A model generated the notes under the pieces. The model did no database searches. It worked only from the letters and a program-made list of their open reading frames with translations, and was not told where the DNA came from. Below are positions 26,797 through 35,382 of a stretch of 64,000 nt of DNA, piece by piece. Every line of letters starts with the position of its first letter. Position 1 is the first letter of the stretch. Origin of the DNA: Enterococcus saigonensis (lineage in GTDB: Bacteria; Bacillota; Bacilli; Lactobacillales; Enterococcaceae); NCBI RefSeq assembly GCF_011397115.1, contig NZ_AP022822.1, forward strand, positions 1,307,501 to 1,371,500. Reading direction: 5' to 3'. The position numbers and the translations under genes were made by a program.

Positions 26797-27841
26797 ATGG
26801 GTTCCTTTAAACATTTATCTGAATTTGAGCGTGGAAAAATTGAGCTAATGTGGAAGCAAGGCCACAAACAAGCAGAGATTGCTCGTGAATTAAACCGTAG
26901 CCGTAGTACAATTTCTAGGGAAATTATTCGTAGTCAGGAGTATCAAGACTACGAACGTTATTCTCCTAAAAGGCGACAACATATGTATCGTTACAACGCC
27001 TTAATCGCCCAGAACAATGCTAGACATCGAAAGTTAAAAATCGGCAGGAATACCAAACTGACTGATGAAATGAAGGCAGCAATCATCGAAGGTTATAAGA
27101 AAAAATGGTCTCCAGAGCAAATTGTAAATGCCGATTCAAGGGTATCCGTATGCGTAAACACTGTTTACAACTGGATTTTGCGTGGCTTTATTAAAGAGCT
27201 TGATCGCCGATTAGTTAAACGATATCGTAAGAAATCAGCAAGAAAGTATAGAGCTTTAGGCAGAAATGAAAGCGAAATGGTGTTAAAAAGATCTATTGAA
27301 CAGCGCCCTAGTGTTATTAATAAGCGTGAACGTTTGGGAGACTGGGAAATTTGATTGTGTACTTCCATCAAGAGAAGGAAAAAAGTGCATTGTAACACTT
27401 ACTGAACGCAAATCTAGATACACATTTATGGCCCTAGCAGCGAGTCAGAGCGGTAGTTCAATGATTCCTGTAATAGATACCTTCATGTCGCTTCACGGAG
27501 ACGCTGTACATTCGATTACGTGTGACAGAGGTCGTGAGTTCGCAAATAGTACATTCATAAGCTGTATTGAACGAAACTATCATAAAAAAGTGTATTTTAC
27601 TCATGCTTATGCGCCACAAGAACGAGGAACAAACGAGAATACAAATGGCTTAATACGAGCTTATTTGCCCAAAAAGCAGACTTTTGAATCGCAATCACAG
27701 TTTGATATGATCCATATTGCGAATCAACTTAACACTAGGCCTAAAAAGATACATGGCTTCAAAACTTGCGCAGAAATCTTTAAAAATGAGGTGTTAAAAC
27801 TTGAACGGGACAACGCATATATACCCAACAATAGTGTATAA
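26797..27841 (+). pseudogene. IS30-family transposase, frameshifted
   Basis: The N-terminal part (HTH region with HKQAEIARELNRSRSTISRE) ends at a TGA at 27352-27354; the catalytic part continues in the next forward frame with the DDE residues SITCDRGREFA and ERGTNEN. Removing one T at about 27351-27353 (GAAATTTGAT to GAAATTGAT) restores the family motif LGDWEIDCV. The full product would be about 347 residues. It is either a one-base insertion that kills the gene or, less likely, a +1 recoding site at ATT TGA. Confidence 0.85.
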
Positions 27842-27880
27842 GTTTTTATTAAGATGTTGCATTTACTATTGACATCCGCC

Positions 27881-27930
<50 letters not shown>

Positions 27931-28079
27931 GGCGAATGTTAAGATTAAGCGCAACTATACATTGCTTTTATATAAATATAGTTCGTCTTTTGCTCTTTTA
28001 AACCCTGTCGGTAAACTTAAATTGATACGATTGTTCGACAAAAACATTTTATAACAAATGAAATAATCTCTTGAAAATA

Positions 28080-29069
28080 TCATGTAATTCTCGCGTATTC
28101 TAGTTTAAACTTTTGAGCTGGTGTTTTCCAATTTAGAATTTTTCTTGGTCTAGTATTTAAGTTTTCTACAGCGTCATCGACGATACGTTGCGAGACATTC
28201 TTAAAATTAAACGGTTTAGGGAAATATTCTCTAAGTAATCCATTATGATTTTCGTTAGAACCACGTTCATGAGGTGCATACGGATTTGCATAGTAAATTT
28301 TGCACCCGAAGGTGTCTTCAATAAGACCGACTTGAAATTGATTTACAAATTCAGTTCCTCGATCACAAGTAATAGATTTTACCCCTTGAGGATACATTTC
28401 TATTAGTTTTTTAATCGCTGCCATCATAGCGCGGCCTGTTTTATTAGGGAGTTTAATTGCTACGTATTGTCGTGTCTTTCTTTCGATAAAAGTTGCTAGA
28501 CAGGTTGATATGCCTCGTTTTGAAACTACTGTATCAGCTTCCCAATGACCAAATTCTGTACGAAGCTGAACAGCTTCTGGGCGCAAATCAATGGTTCTAT
28601 TTTCAAAGAAAGCTCGATCAATGCGAATCTTCGATCCAGATGACTTTACTTTATATCTTTTTCCATGTCTCCTAAGCTTTTTGATGTTGAAATCAATGGT
28701 TTTTGAGTAAATCCAGTTATAGATCGTGGATGTACATACCTTTACGCTTTTAATGGAATGTGCAATTTGTTCTGGAGAATATTTTAGATTCAGATATTTT
28801 AAAATAGTTTTGGTATTGTGAATCGTGGCTTTTTTAGTAACTCCACAGTTTTTTTTCCGCAATTTAGCGATATTTTGTGCACTTGAAGCTTGATAAGGCA
28901 ACCGTGCGATACTGTTGGCTTTTCTAGCTTCAGTCCCCCGTTGAATCTCCCGAGTGATTGTTGAACGATGGCGATCTAATCTACGTGCTATTTCAGCTGG
29001 TCGTAATCCTTCGTCAAGATAGGCTTCAATTTTCCCACGCTCTTCAGCGGTTAAATGTTTATATACCAT
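28080..29069 (-). CDS. IS30-family transposase
   Basis: A 329-residue DDE transposase. The N-terminal HTH reads LTAEERGKIEAYLDEGLRPA with RRLDRHRSTITREI; the catalytic triad is Asp in GHWEADTV, Asp in SITCDRGTEF and Glu in HERGSNEN. Length and all motifs are intact, so it should be active. It recognises the element's inverted repeats and pastes via an excised circle in known relatives. Confidence 0.95.
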   Translation of the reverse strand: MVYKHLTAEERGKIEAYLDEGLRPAEIARRLDRHRSTITREIQRGTEARKANSIARLPYQASSAQNIAKLRKKNCGVTKKATIHNTKTILKYLNLKYSPEQIAHSIKSVKVCTSTIYNWIYSKTIDFNIKKLRRHGKRYKVKSSGSKIRIDRAFFENRTIDLRPEAVQLRTEFGHWEADTVVSKRGISTCLATFIERKTRQYVAIKLPNKTGRAMMAAIKKLIEMYPQGVKSITCDRGTEFVNQFQVGLIEDTFGCKIYYANPYAPHERGSNENHNGLLREYFPKPFNFKNVSQRIVDDAVENLNTRPRKILNWKTPAQKFKLEYARIT

Positions 29070-29113
29070 GTATCAAACTAGCTCCCTTGCTCTATTAATT
29101 ACTACGGCAACGA

Positions 29114-29229
29114 ATGATTTGACAATGAACCTTCACAGATATGAGATCCGCTTCCAACTAGGAGCTAACTTAAGACAAGTCAGCTCAGCCGATACAAGGC
29201 TATCATATCTGTGTTCATAATCAAATCGT
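29114..29229 (-). ncRNA. Long inverted repeat enclosing two hairpins, upstream of transposase
   Basis: Outer arms at 29114-29144 and 29203-29228 pair over about 25 positions, including a perfect 11-bp CACAGATATGA/TCATATCTGTG. Inside are a hairpin GAGCT-ACTT/AAGT-AGCTC (29162-29186) and AGCC/GGCT (29187-29201), giving a three-way junction. It would lie in the 5' untranslated RNA of the transposase. No Rfam class was recognised. Confidence 0.5.
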
Positions 29230-29324
29230 ACTCCCTGCATTATGCAGGCACAGCGTATCATATTAAATAACGAGCATCAATATAAGTTTGCGGAGGTTTG
29301 TTGCGCTTTATTTTGTTAACCAGG

Positions 29325-29338
29325 AGTTAATAGTCTGA
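29325..29338 (+). repeat. Right direct repeat flanking element 2
   Basis: Identical 14-mer to 27917-27930. Confidence 0.65.
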
Positions 29339-29779
29339 ATTAAAAGTGGACAAGCTTCTTTTTTTGCTTTTTTCTTCACTGTACTTCTATTGATTACGAG
29401 TATAAAACTATTGCTCTTTAAAGTTTTTTTCATTTCCAGTCATTATAGCAATATTGTCTTCTTAAAATAAATGTTAAATTAATTGCAGTTATCAATTAAG
29501 GTTATGTAGGATATGAATCCGTATCAATTGTTTGAATTAGATACAACCATTTTAATGATAAAATCCGATAATTGTATTGAAATAATAAAATAATTTTCGA
29601 ATAAGCTAACTTAGGTATTTCTATTATTACAAAAAAACAGAAAATAAAATATAAAATTTGTATTCTGAGATAATCAGACATTCTAAATTTATAAAATCGT
29701 TGGTATTTTGCTTCTATCCAGTAAATTTAATAAAATAACATTGGATATTAACTGTGTCCAAATTTTAAAAAGACATTCT
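29339..29779. other. AT-rich gene-free spacer
   Basis: About 440 bp without a credible ORF, RBS or strong hairpin; very AT-rich. It separates the IS cluster from the permease gene. Confidence 0.6.
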
Positions 29780-29942
29780 TTGACTTAATACAATTTCATA
29801 AATAATACCTCGCCTCTTTATCATTTTAATTGATATAGTTAGGCACTAACAACAAAATTTCTTATTGATTGTATATGTCTTTAATAAGATGATGTTAATT
29901 CATAAAAAAACTGCTGACTTCTATGCTGTCAGCAGTTTTTTT
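29780..29942 (+). ncRNA. Candidate small RNA (promoter plus terminator, no ORF)
   Basis: TTGACT (29780-29785), a 17-bp spacer and TAATAC (29803-29808) predict a start near 29815. The next terminator forward is at 29905-29942, giving a roughly 130-nt transcript without a convincing coding region. It runs towards the 3' end of the opposite-strand permease. Confidence 0.35.
29903..29942. terminator. Bidirectional terminator after APC permease
   Basis: aaaactgctgac / gtcagcagtttt stem with T runs on both strands; it directly follows the minus-strand stop. Confidence 0.88.
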
Positions 29943-31406
29943 TTAAACTTCTTTTAATTCAGGTAGTACTGTTTTATCTTTATCTCTACGAGCAATTGCA
30001 GGTAAAATCATACCTAATAAAATTAATACAATTGGTGTTAAGATGTTTGTCATTAATTGGAACCACCAAGCCTTTGGATTTGTTGCGTAATCCAATTTTG
30101 GAACCATTCCCAAGACACAGGCAAACGCTGTAAATGCAAAGCACCATGTACCGGCGATAAAGCCAAGCTTTGGATTTTTTAAGAATTTATACTCTGATTG
30201 ATAATTTTTCCAAGCTTTGTTTAGCATCATGTAAGCAAAGAATACCCATAAATAGCGCATTGGCATTACAACAGAATTCAGGTTAGTCATCCATTTAACT
30301 AGCTCATCAGTGTTACCAATTCCTAAAATTGGCAACAAGATGATGATGCTGACCAAAATACCGGTCAATAAGTATCCGTTAACTAAAGTACCTTTAGCTG
30401 AACGTTTTCTTAACCAATTTGGCACAAACATTGGATCAGCATCTGCTAATAAGATTTGTAACGGTGCATCAATTGAAAAAGCTAATGCTGAAATTTGCCC
30501 AATAGTATTGGTTAGTGCATAAATAATCATCAATAAGTTTCCAACACCGTAATAATTACCTAATTGTTGGAATGCGCTATAGGCTCCGTTACGCATTAAA
30601 TCAGCTGGTATATTATTGCTGGCAAATAACATACCCATTGCTACAGAACCCAAAATTGCAGAAACCCCTACCATTCCTGCTAACAAGAACATACCACGAG
30701 GAAATTCTTTCGCAGGATTTCTCGTTTGATTTACGTAAGGCGAAATTTTTTCAGCTCCCCCAACGGCGAAAACTAGCATTGAGATTGTTGTGAAATAGGA
30801 AAAATCAAACTTAGGAATGTAAGTTTTAATATTTCCCATATCAGGGGTTGCAAATTCCATACCTTTACTTACAGCAGGTGCCCCGACTGCTAATAAGATA
30901 AATAGAATTGACATCACAAACATTGCTGTACCGGCTAGACCGCCGATAACTTTTAATGTTGTTAGACCCTTCGTTGATAAATATAAGAATAGCAAGAAAA
31001 TAACTAAACTCAAAAGTGCGATTGTTGTCATTGACATGTTTGATACCATGTCCCCGTTGCCTTGCACAGCCCAACCTAGTGCAATTAATATTGCTTGTGG
31101 TTTTTGCGCAAGATATGGGATATGCACTACCCAATAAGTCCACGCAGCGTAATAAGCTAAGCGTTTTGTCGATGTGTTTTCAACCCATGAGCTGACGCCG
31201 CCTTTGCTGTTTCTAAAGGTTGATCCAAGCTGACCGACAATTAAAGCATATGGAATAAAATAAAGTGCTAAGATCAGAATCCATGACGTGACAACAGAGA
31301 TTCCTTGTTGGGCATAGTTATTTACAACATTTCCTAAACCCCAAACCATATTAAAAGCAATTAAGCCTACGGTGAACCACCGCAATTGTTTTTGATTTTG
31401 ACTCAT
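29943..31406 (-). CDS. APC-superfamily amino-acid transporter (glutamate:GABA antiporter-like)
   Basis: A 487-residue permease with about 12 helices. The first helix region (LIAFNMVWGLGNVVNNYAQQG) and the overall layout resemble the glutamate:GABA antiporter/YjeM branch of the APC superfamily. No decarboxylase gene is nearby, so the substrate is open. The start has a strong aaaggag RBS. A near-consensus CcpA site lies 140 bp upstream. Confidence 0.82.
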   Translation of the reverse strand: MSQNQKQLRWFTVGLIAFNMVWGLGNVVNNYAQQGISVVTSWILILALYFIPYALIVGQLGSTFRNSKGGVSSWVENTSTKRLAYYAAWTYWVVHIPYLAQKPQAILIALGWAVQGNGDMVSNMSMTTIALLSLVIFLLFLYLSTKGLTTLKVIGGLAGTAMFVMSILFILLAVGAPAVSKGMEFATPDMGNIKTYIPKFDFSYFTTISMLVFAVGGAEKISPYVNQTRNPAKEFPRGMFLLAGMVGVSAILGSVAMGMLFASNNIPADLMRNGAYSAFQQLGNYYGVGNLLMIIYALTNTIGQISALAFSIDAPLQILLADADPMFVPNWLRKRSAKGTLVNGYLLTGILVSIIILLPILGIGNTDELVKWMTNLNSVVMPMRYLWVFFAYMMLNKAWKNYQSEYKFLKNPKLGFIAGTWCFAFTAFACVLGMVPKLDYATNPKAWWFQLMTNILTPIVLILLGMILPAIARRDKDKTVLPELKEV

Positions 31407-31545
31407 GAAAAAACTCCTTTAAATAATAAATTGCAACTTCTATATCATAGTTATTTTTAGAGGAATCTTCAACTACTAAAATACGGAATTTAGCACAGTT
31501 TCACCAACAATTAATACTACTTTCATTTAAAAGATGAATTTTTGG

Positions 31546-31559
31546 TAAAAACGTTTACA
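31546..31559 (-). promoter_or_regulatory. Probable CcpA (cre) site
   Basis: On the minus strand TGTAAACGTTTTTA matches 13 of 14 positions of TGNAARCGNWWNCA, 140 bp upstream of the permease start. Carbon catabolite control is inferred. Confidence 0.5.
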
Positions 31560-31580
31560 TAAATGTTATCTAAATAACAA

Positions 31581-31626
31581 AATATCAAAACAACTTTTGA
31601 GTAAGTAAAAAAGTTGTTTTGATATT
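31581..31626. repeat. Perfect 18-bp inverted repeat
   Basis: AATATCAAAACAACTTTT and its exact complement are separated by 10 bases. It is probably a bidirectional terminator or a remnant of a small mobile repeat; the intergenic region 31407-31823 holds no gene. Confidence 0.6.
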
Positions 31627-31823
31627 AGTAAGCTTTTATTCTAAAATTGTAGCCATATTTCCTATAATAATCCTGTCAGACATATTTTTCTCGTGTTTAT
31701 AGTGAAAAGAATTGTTTTTTATTGAAATTGAATGGCTTATTTTTCTGCAAAAGAAGCGAATTTTTTAGGGGTAATTTTTCAGATTTAATGACGATTTTGA
31801 TAACGGCACGATACTGAATGTAT

Positions 31824-32060
31824 TCAATCGCTATTTGTTTTGACAAAACAAATGTTCTCCCTATCTTTTGTTATTCCTCCTCCTAAAAAGGAGATTTTTT
31901 GCTTACAACCTTCCCGAATGATCATCGTTTTTTCCAGATAAGAGTGTCGATAATTATTTTTTCTTGTGATTTGATTCAAATAGACGAGACGTTCTGCTTT
32001 ATCACTTCTTTGATACCACTGCTTTTTCTTGTCAATTCTTTTGCGTAGGAAGTTTTTCAA
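31824..32060 (-). CDS. Doubtful small ORF downstream of DUF3781 gene
   Basis: A 78-codon ORF overlapping the end of the DUF3781 gene by 29 bases on the same strand. The product is very basic with no recognised domain, and only weak RBS support exists. It may be spurious or a remnant. Confidence 0.25.
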   Translation of the reverse strand: MKNFLRKRIDKKKQWYQRSDKAERLVYLNQITRKNNYRHSYLEKTMIIREGCKQKISFLGGGITKDRENICFVKTNSD

Positions 32061-32298
32061 CAGAATCGGCTGTAATTAAACGATAATTATTGGCATTAAT
32101 TGTCAATTGAATTTTTCTTTCCGGTTGCCAGATATAGTAATTTTTCCCAAAACGGGTGATTTTGGTGTCTTCAGCAAGCAAAATCACTTGTACAAGTTTC
32201 TCGATTTGACCTGAGGTATAGTTTGTTTTTAGTTTTTTGTTGAATCGATCGTATACAAGTGGTGTGTATCCAATATTACGTGCAATATTTTTTAACAT
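32032..32298 (-). CDS. DUF3781-family protein
   Basis: An 88-residue protein. The blocks NIGYTPLVYDRFNKKLKTNY, IEKLVQVILLAEDT, KITRFGKNYYIW and IQLTINANNYRLITAD follow the DUF3781 pattern as I remember it. The function of the family is unknown. ATG 32298 has an aaaggaga RBS. Confidence 0.75.
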   Translation of the reverse strand: MLKNIARNIGYTPLVYDRFNKKLKTNYTSGQIEKLVQVILLAEDTKITRFGKNYYIWQPERKIQLTINANNYRLITADSVEKLPTQKN

Positions 32299-32408
32299 CA
32301 AAAGTCTCCTTTTACATGGTAAGGCTTTCTTTTAAGATAGTATACTTGGCTGTAAGATTCAAATTACACCAATAATATTACTGAAAAAACACGCTATACA
32401 CTTAAACT

Positions 32409-33869
32409 TCACCTGCGTTTTTGCATAGCTTTGTTTTCAATTTCAAATACTTGTGTTGCTACATTGTCCACAAAATAGTGATCATGTGAGGTAAAAAGAA
32501 CAGTAGCAGGATATTCTTTTATCAACTTTTGCAGAGCCTCAATTGTATTGAAATCGACGAAGTTAGTAGGTTCATCTAAAATTAAAACATTACTTGGCAC
32601 AATAAAAGTAAGGGCTAACGCAACTCGGGTCGCCTCTCCTCCGCTCAAATTGTTTATCTTTTTTTCTAATTCTATTTGAGTAAATCCCAAATTGTTTAGA
32701 ATACTACGTACAACACTTTCAGAAAAATCACTTTGATTTAGCATGTACTGTAAAATTGTTTCAGAACTTGTGAACATGTAATCTAACTGCTGATACATTG
32801 CAAACTTTACTTTAGGTGATATTACAATACCTTGTCCACCAGTCACAATTTGATGCAACAAACTACTTTTGCCACTGCCGTTTTTGCCGATAATTGCAAT
32901 TTTTTCGCCATTTGCAAATTGGAAATCTACATCTTTTAACAAAATTTTATCACCACGAAGACAAGTTACTTTCTCTCCGCGAATAGGATAAGGATTATAA
33001 ATTGCAAGTGACTTTGGTAAAGGAAAATGAATTGGCCTTATCTTGCCTGTTGTTTTCACCTCCTCTAGACGTTCTAAGCGGCTCTGTAAAGCTTTAGCGG
33101 TTCTATGAGCATTTTTTTGAATGGTATCTTTTTGTTTAGAGGCAGCTAAGCGGTCTGGTTTAATATTGCGTTTTCTTTGTTTTGCTGAAGTTTTAGTTAT
33201 TTTATCTGCTTGCTGTCTTTTTTGGATAATCGCTTTTTCTAATTGTCGTTTTTCTTTTTGATAATTTTTAGCAGCATTTTTTCTAGAATTTGCTTCAGCC
33301 TTTTTTTGATTCAAATAATCGGTGTAATTTCCGGTATATTCTGTTAGCTTACCATCAGCTATTTCCCATATTTTTGTGACCAATTGATCCAAAAAGTAGC
33401 GGTTATGGCTAACTGTAATTAGTGTTCCATAATAATAATGCAATTCTGAAATCAACAAATCTACGCCTGCTTGATCTAAATGAGTGGTTGGTTCATCCAG
33501 TAACAAACCTTGCCGATACTTTGAAAGTGTATGTGTTAAGCGCAGTTTTGCAGCCTCACCGCCACTCATTTGCTCCGATTTTTTTGGAACATGAAAACGG
33601 GATAATAACGTCCAATCTAACTCGGAATGTATAATCGCTTGCTTTTTACATTGTTCATAGTAACTAAAAGGAATATATGTTTCAATTTGTCCTGTTTCAT
33701 TATGGGTAACATCCGCAAGTAATTTCAATAAACTACTTTTCCCCACTCCATTTTTGCCAATAATCCCAATTCTGTCATTTTCATAGACAGTTAATTCTGA
33801 AATAGTAAATAATTCTTTTGCACCGTAACTTAATGCGAGATCTTTTATTTTTGCTACTAAATTTTCCAT
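32409..33869 (-). CDS. ABC-F ribosomal-protection protein, Msr-like
   Basis: A 486-residue cytoplasmic protein with two ABC domains and no membrane helices: Walker A GKNGVGKSS and GKNGSGKSS, signatures MSGGEAAKLR and LSGGEATRVA, Walker B LLLDEPTTH and LILDEPTNF, and a long basic interdomain linker (about 190-310). Length and linker sequence (KPDRLAASKQKDTIQKNAHR) resemble Msr(A)/Msr(D)-type antibiotic-resistance ABC-F proteins that displace macrolides from the ribosome. The start at 33869 has an aaggag RBS. The leader upstream supports drug induction. The actual spectrum is unknown. Confidence 0.88.
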   Translation of the reverse strand: MENLVAKIKDLALSYGAKELFTISELTVYENDRIGIIGKNGVGKSSLLKLLADVTHNETGQIETYIPFSYYEQCKKQAIIHSELDWTLLSRFHVPKKSEQMSGGEAAKLRLTHTLSKYRQGLLLDEPTTHLDQAGVDLLISELHYYYGTLITVSHNRYFLDQLVTKIWEIADGKLTEYTGNYTDYLNQKKAEANSRKNAAKNYQKEKRQLEKAIIQKRQQADKITKTSAKQRKRNIKPDRLAASKQKDTIQKNAHRTAKALQSRLERLEEVKTTGKIRPIHFPLPKSLAIYNPYPIRGEKVTCLRGDKILLKDVDFQFANGEKIAIIGKNGSGKSSLLHQIVTGGQGIVISPKVKFAMYQQLDYMFTSSETILQYMLNQSDFSESVVRSILNNLGFTQIELEKKINNLSGGEATRVALALTFIVPSNVLILDEPTNFVDFNTIEALQKLIKEYPATVLFTSHDHYFVDNVATQVFEIENKAMQKRR

Positions 33870-33902
33870 GTTTTTGCACTCCTTAACAGCTTGCAAAAGC
33901 AC

Positions 33903-33930
33903 AAAAAAGAGACAGTCTGTAACTGTCTCT
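33903..33930 (-). terminator. Attenuator terminator in ABC-F leader
   Basis: AGAGACAGT / ACTGTCTCT stem followed, on the minus strand, by TTTTTT. It lies between the leader peptide and the ABC-F start, so it would stop uninduced transcription. Confidence 0.85.
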
Positions 33931-34013
33931 GACATTTCAAATAAAACCGTATAAAAAAGTATATACGCCACCTATGAAAGTATCATGCTTTACAAGACTC
34001 TTTAAATGTTTAT

Positions 34014-34061
34014 TTACTTATCATTTAAAAAGTCAAAACGTAATTTCATCGCAGCAGTCAT
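34014..34061 (-). CDS. Leader peptide with macrolide-arrest-like motif
   Basis: A 15-codon ORF, MTAAMKLRFDFLNDK, with RBS aaagagg seven bases upstream. The Lys-Leu-Arg core and the beginning resemble the ErmDL/MefAL leaders (MT-x-x-MRLR), whose +x+ motif stalls macrolide-bound ribosomes. It is followed by a terminator and the Msr-like gene: classic drug-sensing attenuation is inferred. Confidence 0.75.
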   Translation of the reverse strand: MTAAMKLRFDFLNDK

Positions 34062-34095
34062 TTCTATACCTCTTTTCATTCTTTAATTCTATTAA

Positions 34096-34124
34096 AATAT
34101 AGCACAGCAAGAAAAATCGTGCAA
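34096..34124 (-). promoter_or_regulatory. Promoter of ABC-F leader
   Basis: On the minus strand TTGCAC, exactly 17 bp, TATATT; the start would lie about 25-30 bases before the leader peptide ATG. Confidence 0.7.
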
Positions 34125-34131
34125 TAAATTA

Positions 34132-34629
34132 CTAAGAAGATAAAACAATTTGCCGTAACATTGTCACAATTTCTCTTTGCGACATTTTTGGATCGATTAT
34201 TTTCTCGTTTTCAAACCTTAAATAGTCTTTATTTAACCACCAACGAGCCATATCTTTTTCTGAAAAAGAACACCGTTGCTTTCTTTGTTGATGACGCATA
34301 ACAGTGACTGTAAAAGGAAGATCAAAATAATAACAATTTGTCTGATCAAAAATTTTCCTTAATTTATTTAGCATCTGACCATATATTTCACGATTCAAAA
34401 TTCCTTCGATAATTACGACAGGATAATGTTTGTGACCAAACATGGCGAGGTTTTCAATTGCTAAAACCGCTAAATGAGACGTATCATCCTTGACATTTAA
34501 CATATCTCGTCGTACTTCATCTTGTCCAATCCGCATGACAACGCCGTTAGGAAAGCTGTTTTGTAGTTCTTTTGCGACAGTTGTTTTGCCACTACCAGAA
34601 TTCCCACGTAAAATAATCAGTTTACTCAT
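34132..34629 (-). CDS. P-loop kinase of unknown substrate
   Basis: A 165-residue AAA_33/zeta-like small kinase: Walker A LRGNSGSGKTT at the start, Asp in IGQDEVRRDML as likely catalytic base region, EGIL after the third strand, and a lid with RHQQRKQR. Such enzymes phosphorylate nucleosides, small drugs or RNA ends; the substrate is unknown. It lies 4 bases after the GNAT gene and forms a two-gene unit with it. Its end abuts the ABC-F promoter. Confidence 0.78.
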   Translation of the reverse strand: MSKLIILRGNSGSGKTTVAKELQNSFPNGVVMRIGQDEVRRDMLNVKDDTSHLAVLAIENLAMFGHKHYPVVIIEGILNREIYGQMLNKLRKIFDQTNCYYFDLPFTVTVMRHQQRKQRCSFSEKDMARWWLNKDYLRFENEKIIDPKMSQREIVTMLRQIVLSS

Positions 34630-34633
34630 AATT

Positions 34634-35197
34634 TTAGACCTTCTTCAACAATTGACGTTCTGTTCGCAAAATACCATATTTAACAGAATCCCAATATTGG
34701 CCTTGCCAATAGCGGACCTTTCGAATTTGGGCTTCTTTTTTCATCCCTAGCTTTTTTCCTAAGGCAATCATTGCGTAGTTGCCAGACCACGTTGTGTACC
34801 CTACTCGTTCAATCTTTGGATAAATATCAAATAGGTAGTTAATCCATAAAGTTGCAGCTGTTTGTCCAATTTTTTTGTTCCAATTTTCAGGGTGATAAAT
34901 GGCAATACCAAACTCTAGCCATTTTTTCAACGAACCATCTTCAAAATACGCTGTTACCACACCTACCATCTCATCATCGTAAAAAATGACACCCGCATTG
35001 TCTCCGGCTACAAAACGTGAACCAAATCCCTTTTGATATTCTTCCCAAGAAAGAATTGGATCTTTAAAATAGGGGCCATCAAAATTCTTCCAAGTCAAAT
35101 TTGCTTTAGGACCATAGCTTATTTCCCATAGTTTCGCTAACGCCGTCTTTGGAATATTTCTAATTGTAATTGGGGCTTTTGCTGCTTTTATATTCAT
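34634..35197 (-). CDS. GNAT-family acetyltransferase
   Basis: A 187-residue protein. The central block (GVVTAYFEDGSLKKWLEFGI, then NKKIGQTAATLWINYLF, then WSGNYAMIALGKKLGMKKEA) follows the GNAT fold used for RimJ/RimL-like enzymes, with the acetyl-CoA loop in WNKKIGQTA. The substrate is unknown. ATG 35197 follows aaggagg; the longer ORF to 35248 is rejected. It is co-transcribed with the P-loop kinase. Confidence 0.75.
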   Translation of the reverse strand: MNIKAAKAPITIRNIPKTALAKLWEISYGPKANLTWKNFDGPYFKDPILSWEEYQKGFGSRFVAGDNAGVIFYDDEMVGVVTAYFEDGSLKKWLEFGIAIYHPENWNKKIGQTAATLWINYLFDIYPKIERVGYTTWSGNYAMIALGKKLGMKKEAQIRKVRYWQGQYWDSVKYGILRTERQLLKKV

Positions 35198-35340
35198 AAC
35201 TTTCCTCCTTTTTCTTATACTATATCCGCTTCTTCTTAACTTTAGCATACTCTATCTATTCATTGAAGAAAACCTATGCAACTAAAGTAAATAACAGACT
35301 AGCTTTTTTTTGATAAGAAAAGACTTTTTAAAGTTAGGCA

Positions 35341-35380
35341 AAAAGCCAAGACAGCGTAGTTAACGCTGTTTTGGCCTTTT
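35341..35380 (-). terminator. Terminator of second ABC-F gene
   Basis: GCCAAGACAGCGT / ACGCTGTTTTGGC with a 5-base loop and T runs on the minus strand. Confidence 0.85.
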
Positions 35381-35382
35381 GA

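Larger units (their letters stand above)
26105..27880 (+). mobile_element. IS30-family element 1 carrying a GNAT passenger gene
   Basis: Ends were deduced from inverted repeats of about 25 bp: the left end (from 26105) and the complement of the right end (to 27880) share GxxGxATGxxAA and then AAATGCAACA exactly. The 1776-bp unit is bounded by 15-bp direct repeats and holds an acetyltransferase gene plus a frameshifted IS30 transposase. A ten-C run lies at 26139-26148. The right end resembles that of the neighbouring element 2, which supports the boundary. Confidence 0.65.
27931..29324 (-). mobile_element. IS30-family element 2, intact
   Basis: A 1394-bp unit bounded by 14-bp direct repeats. 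The left end (GGCGAATGTTAAGATTAAGC then GCAAC) and the complement of the right end share GTTAA and AAGCGCAAC. The left end resembles the right end of element 1 (GGCGGATGTCAATAG). It contains one transposase gene and about 250 bp of non-coding, highly structured DNA upstream of it, which makes it longer than most IS30 members. Confidence 0.6.

Noticed and set aside
28080..29338. tRNA-like or known riboswitch in the structured segment near the transposase
   Set aside because: No TPsiC/anticodon features and no match to conserved cores of purine, TPP, hammerhead or preQ1 classes that I could recall.
29885..29955. Short hydrophobic ORF starting MMLIHKK over the terminator
   Set aside because: No SD sequence, and it runs through the terminator stem into the opposite gene; a toxin-like peptide is not supported.
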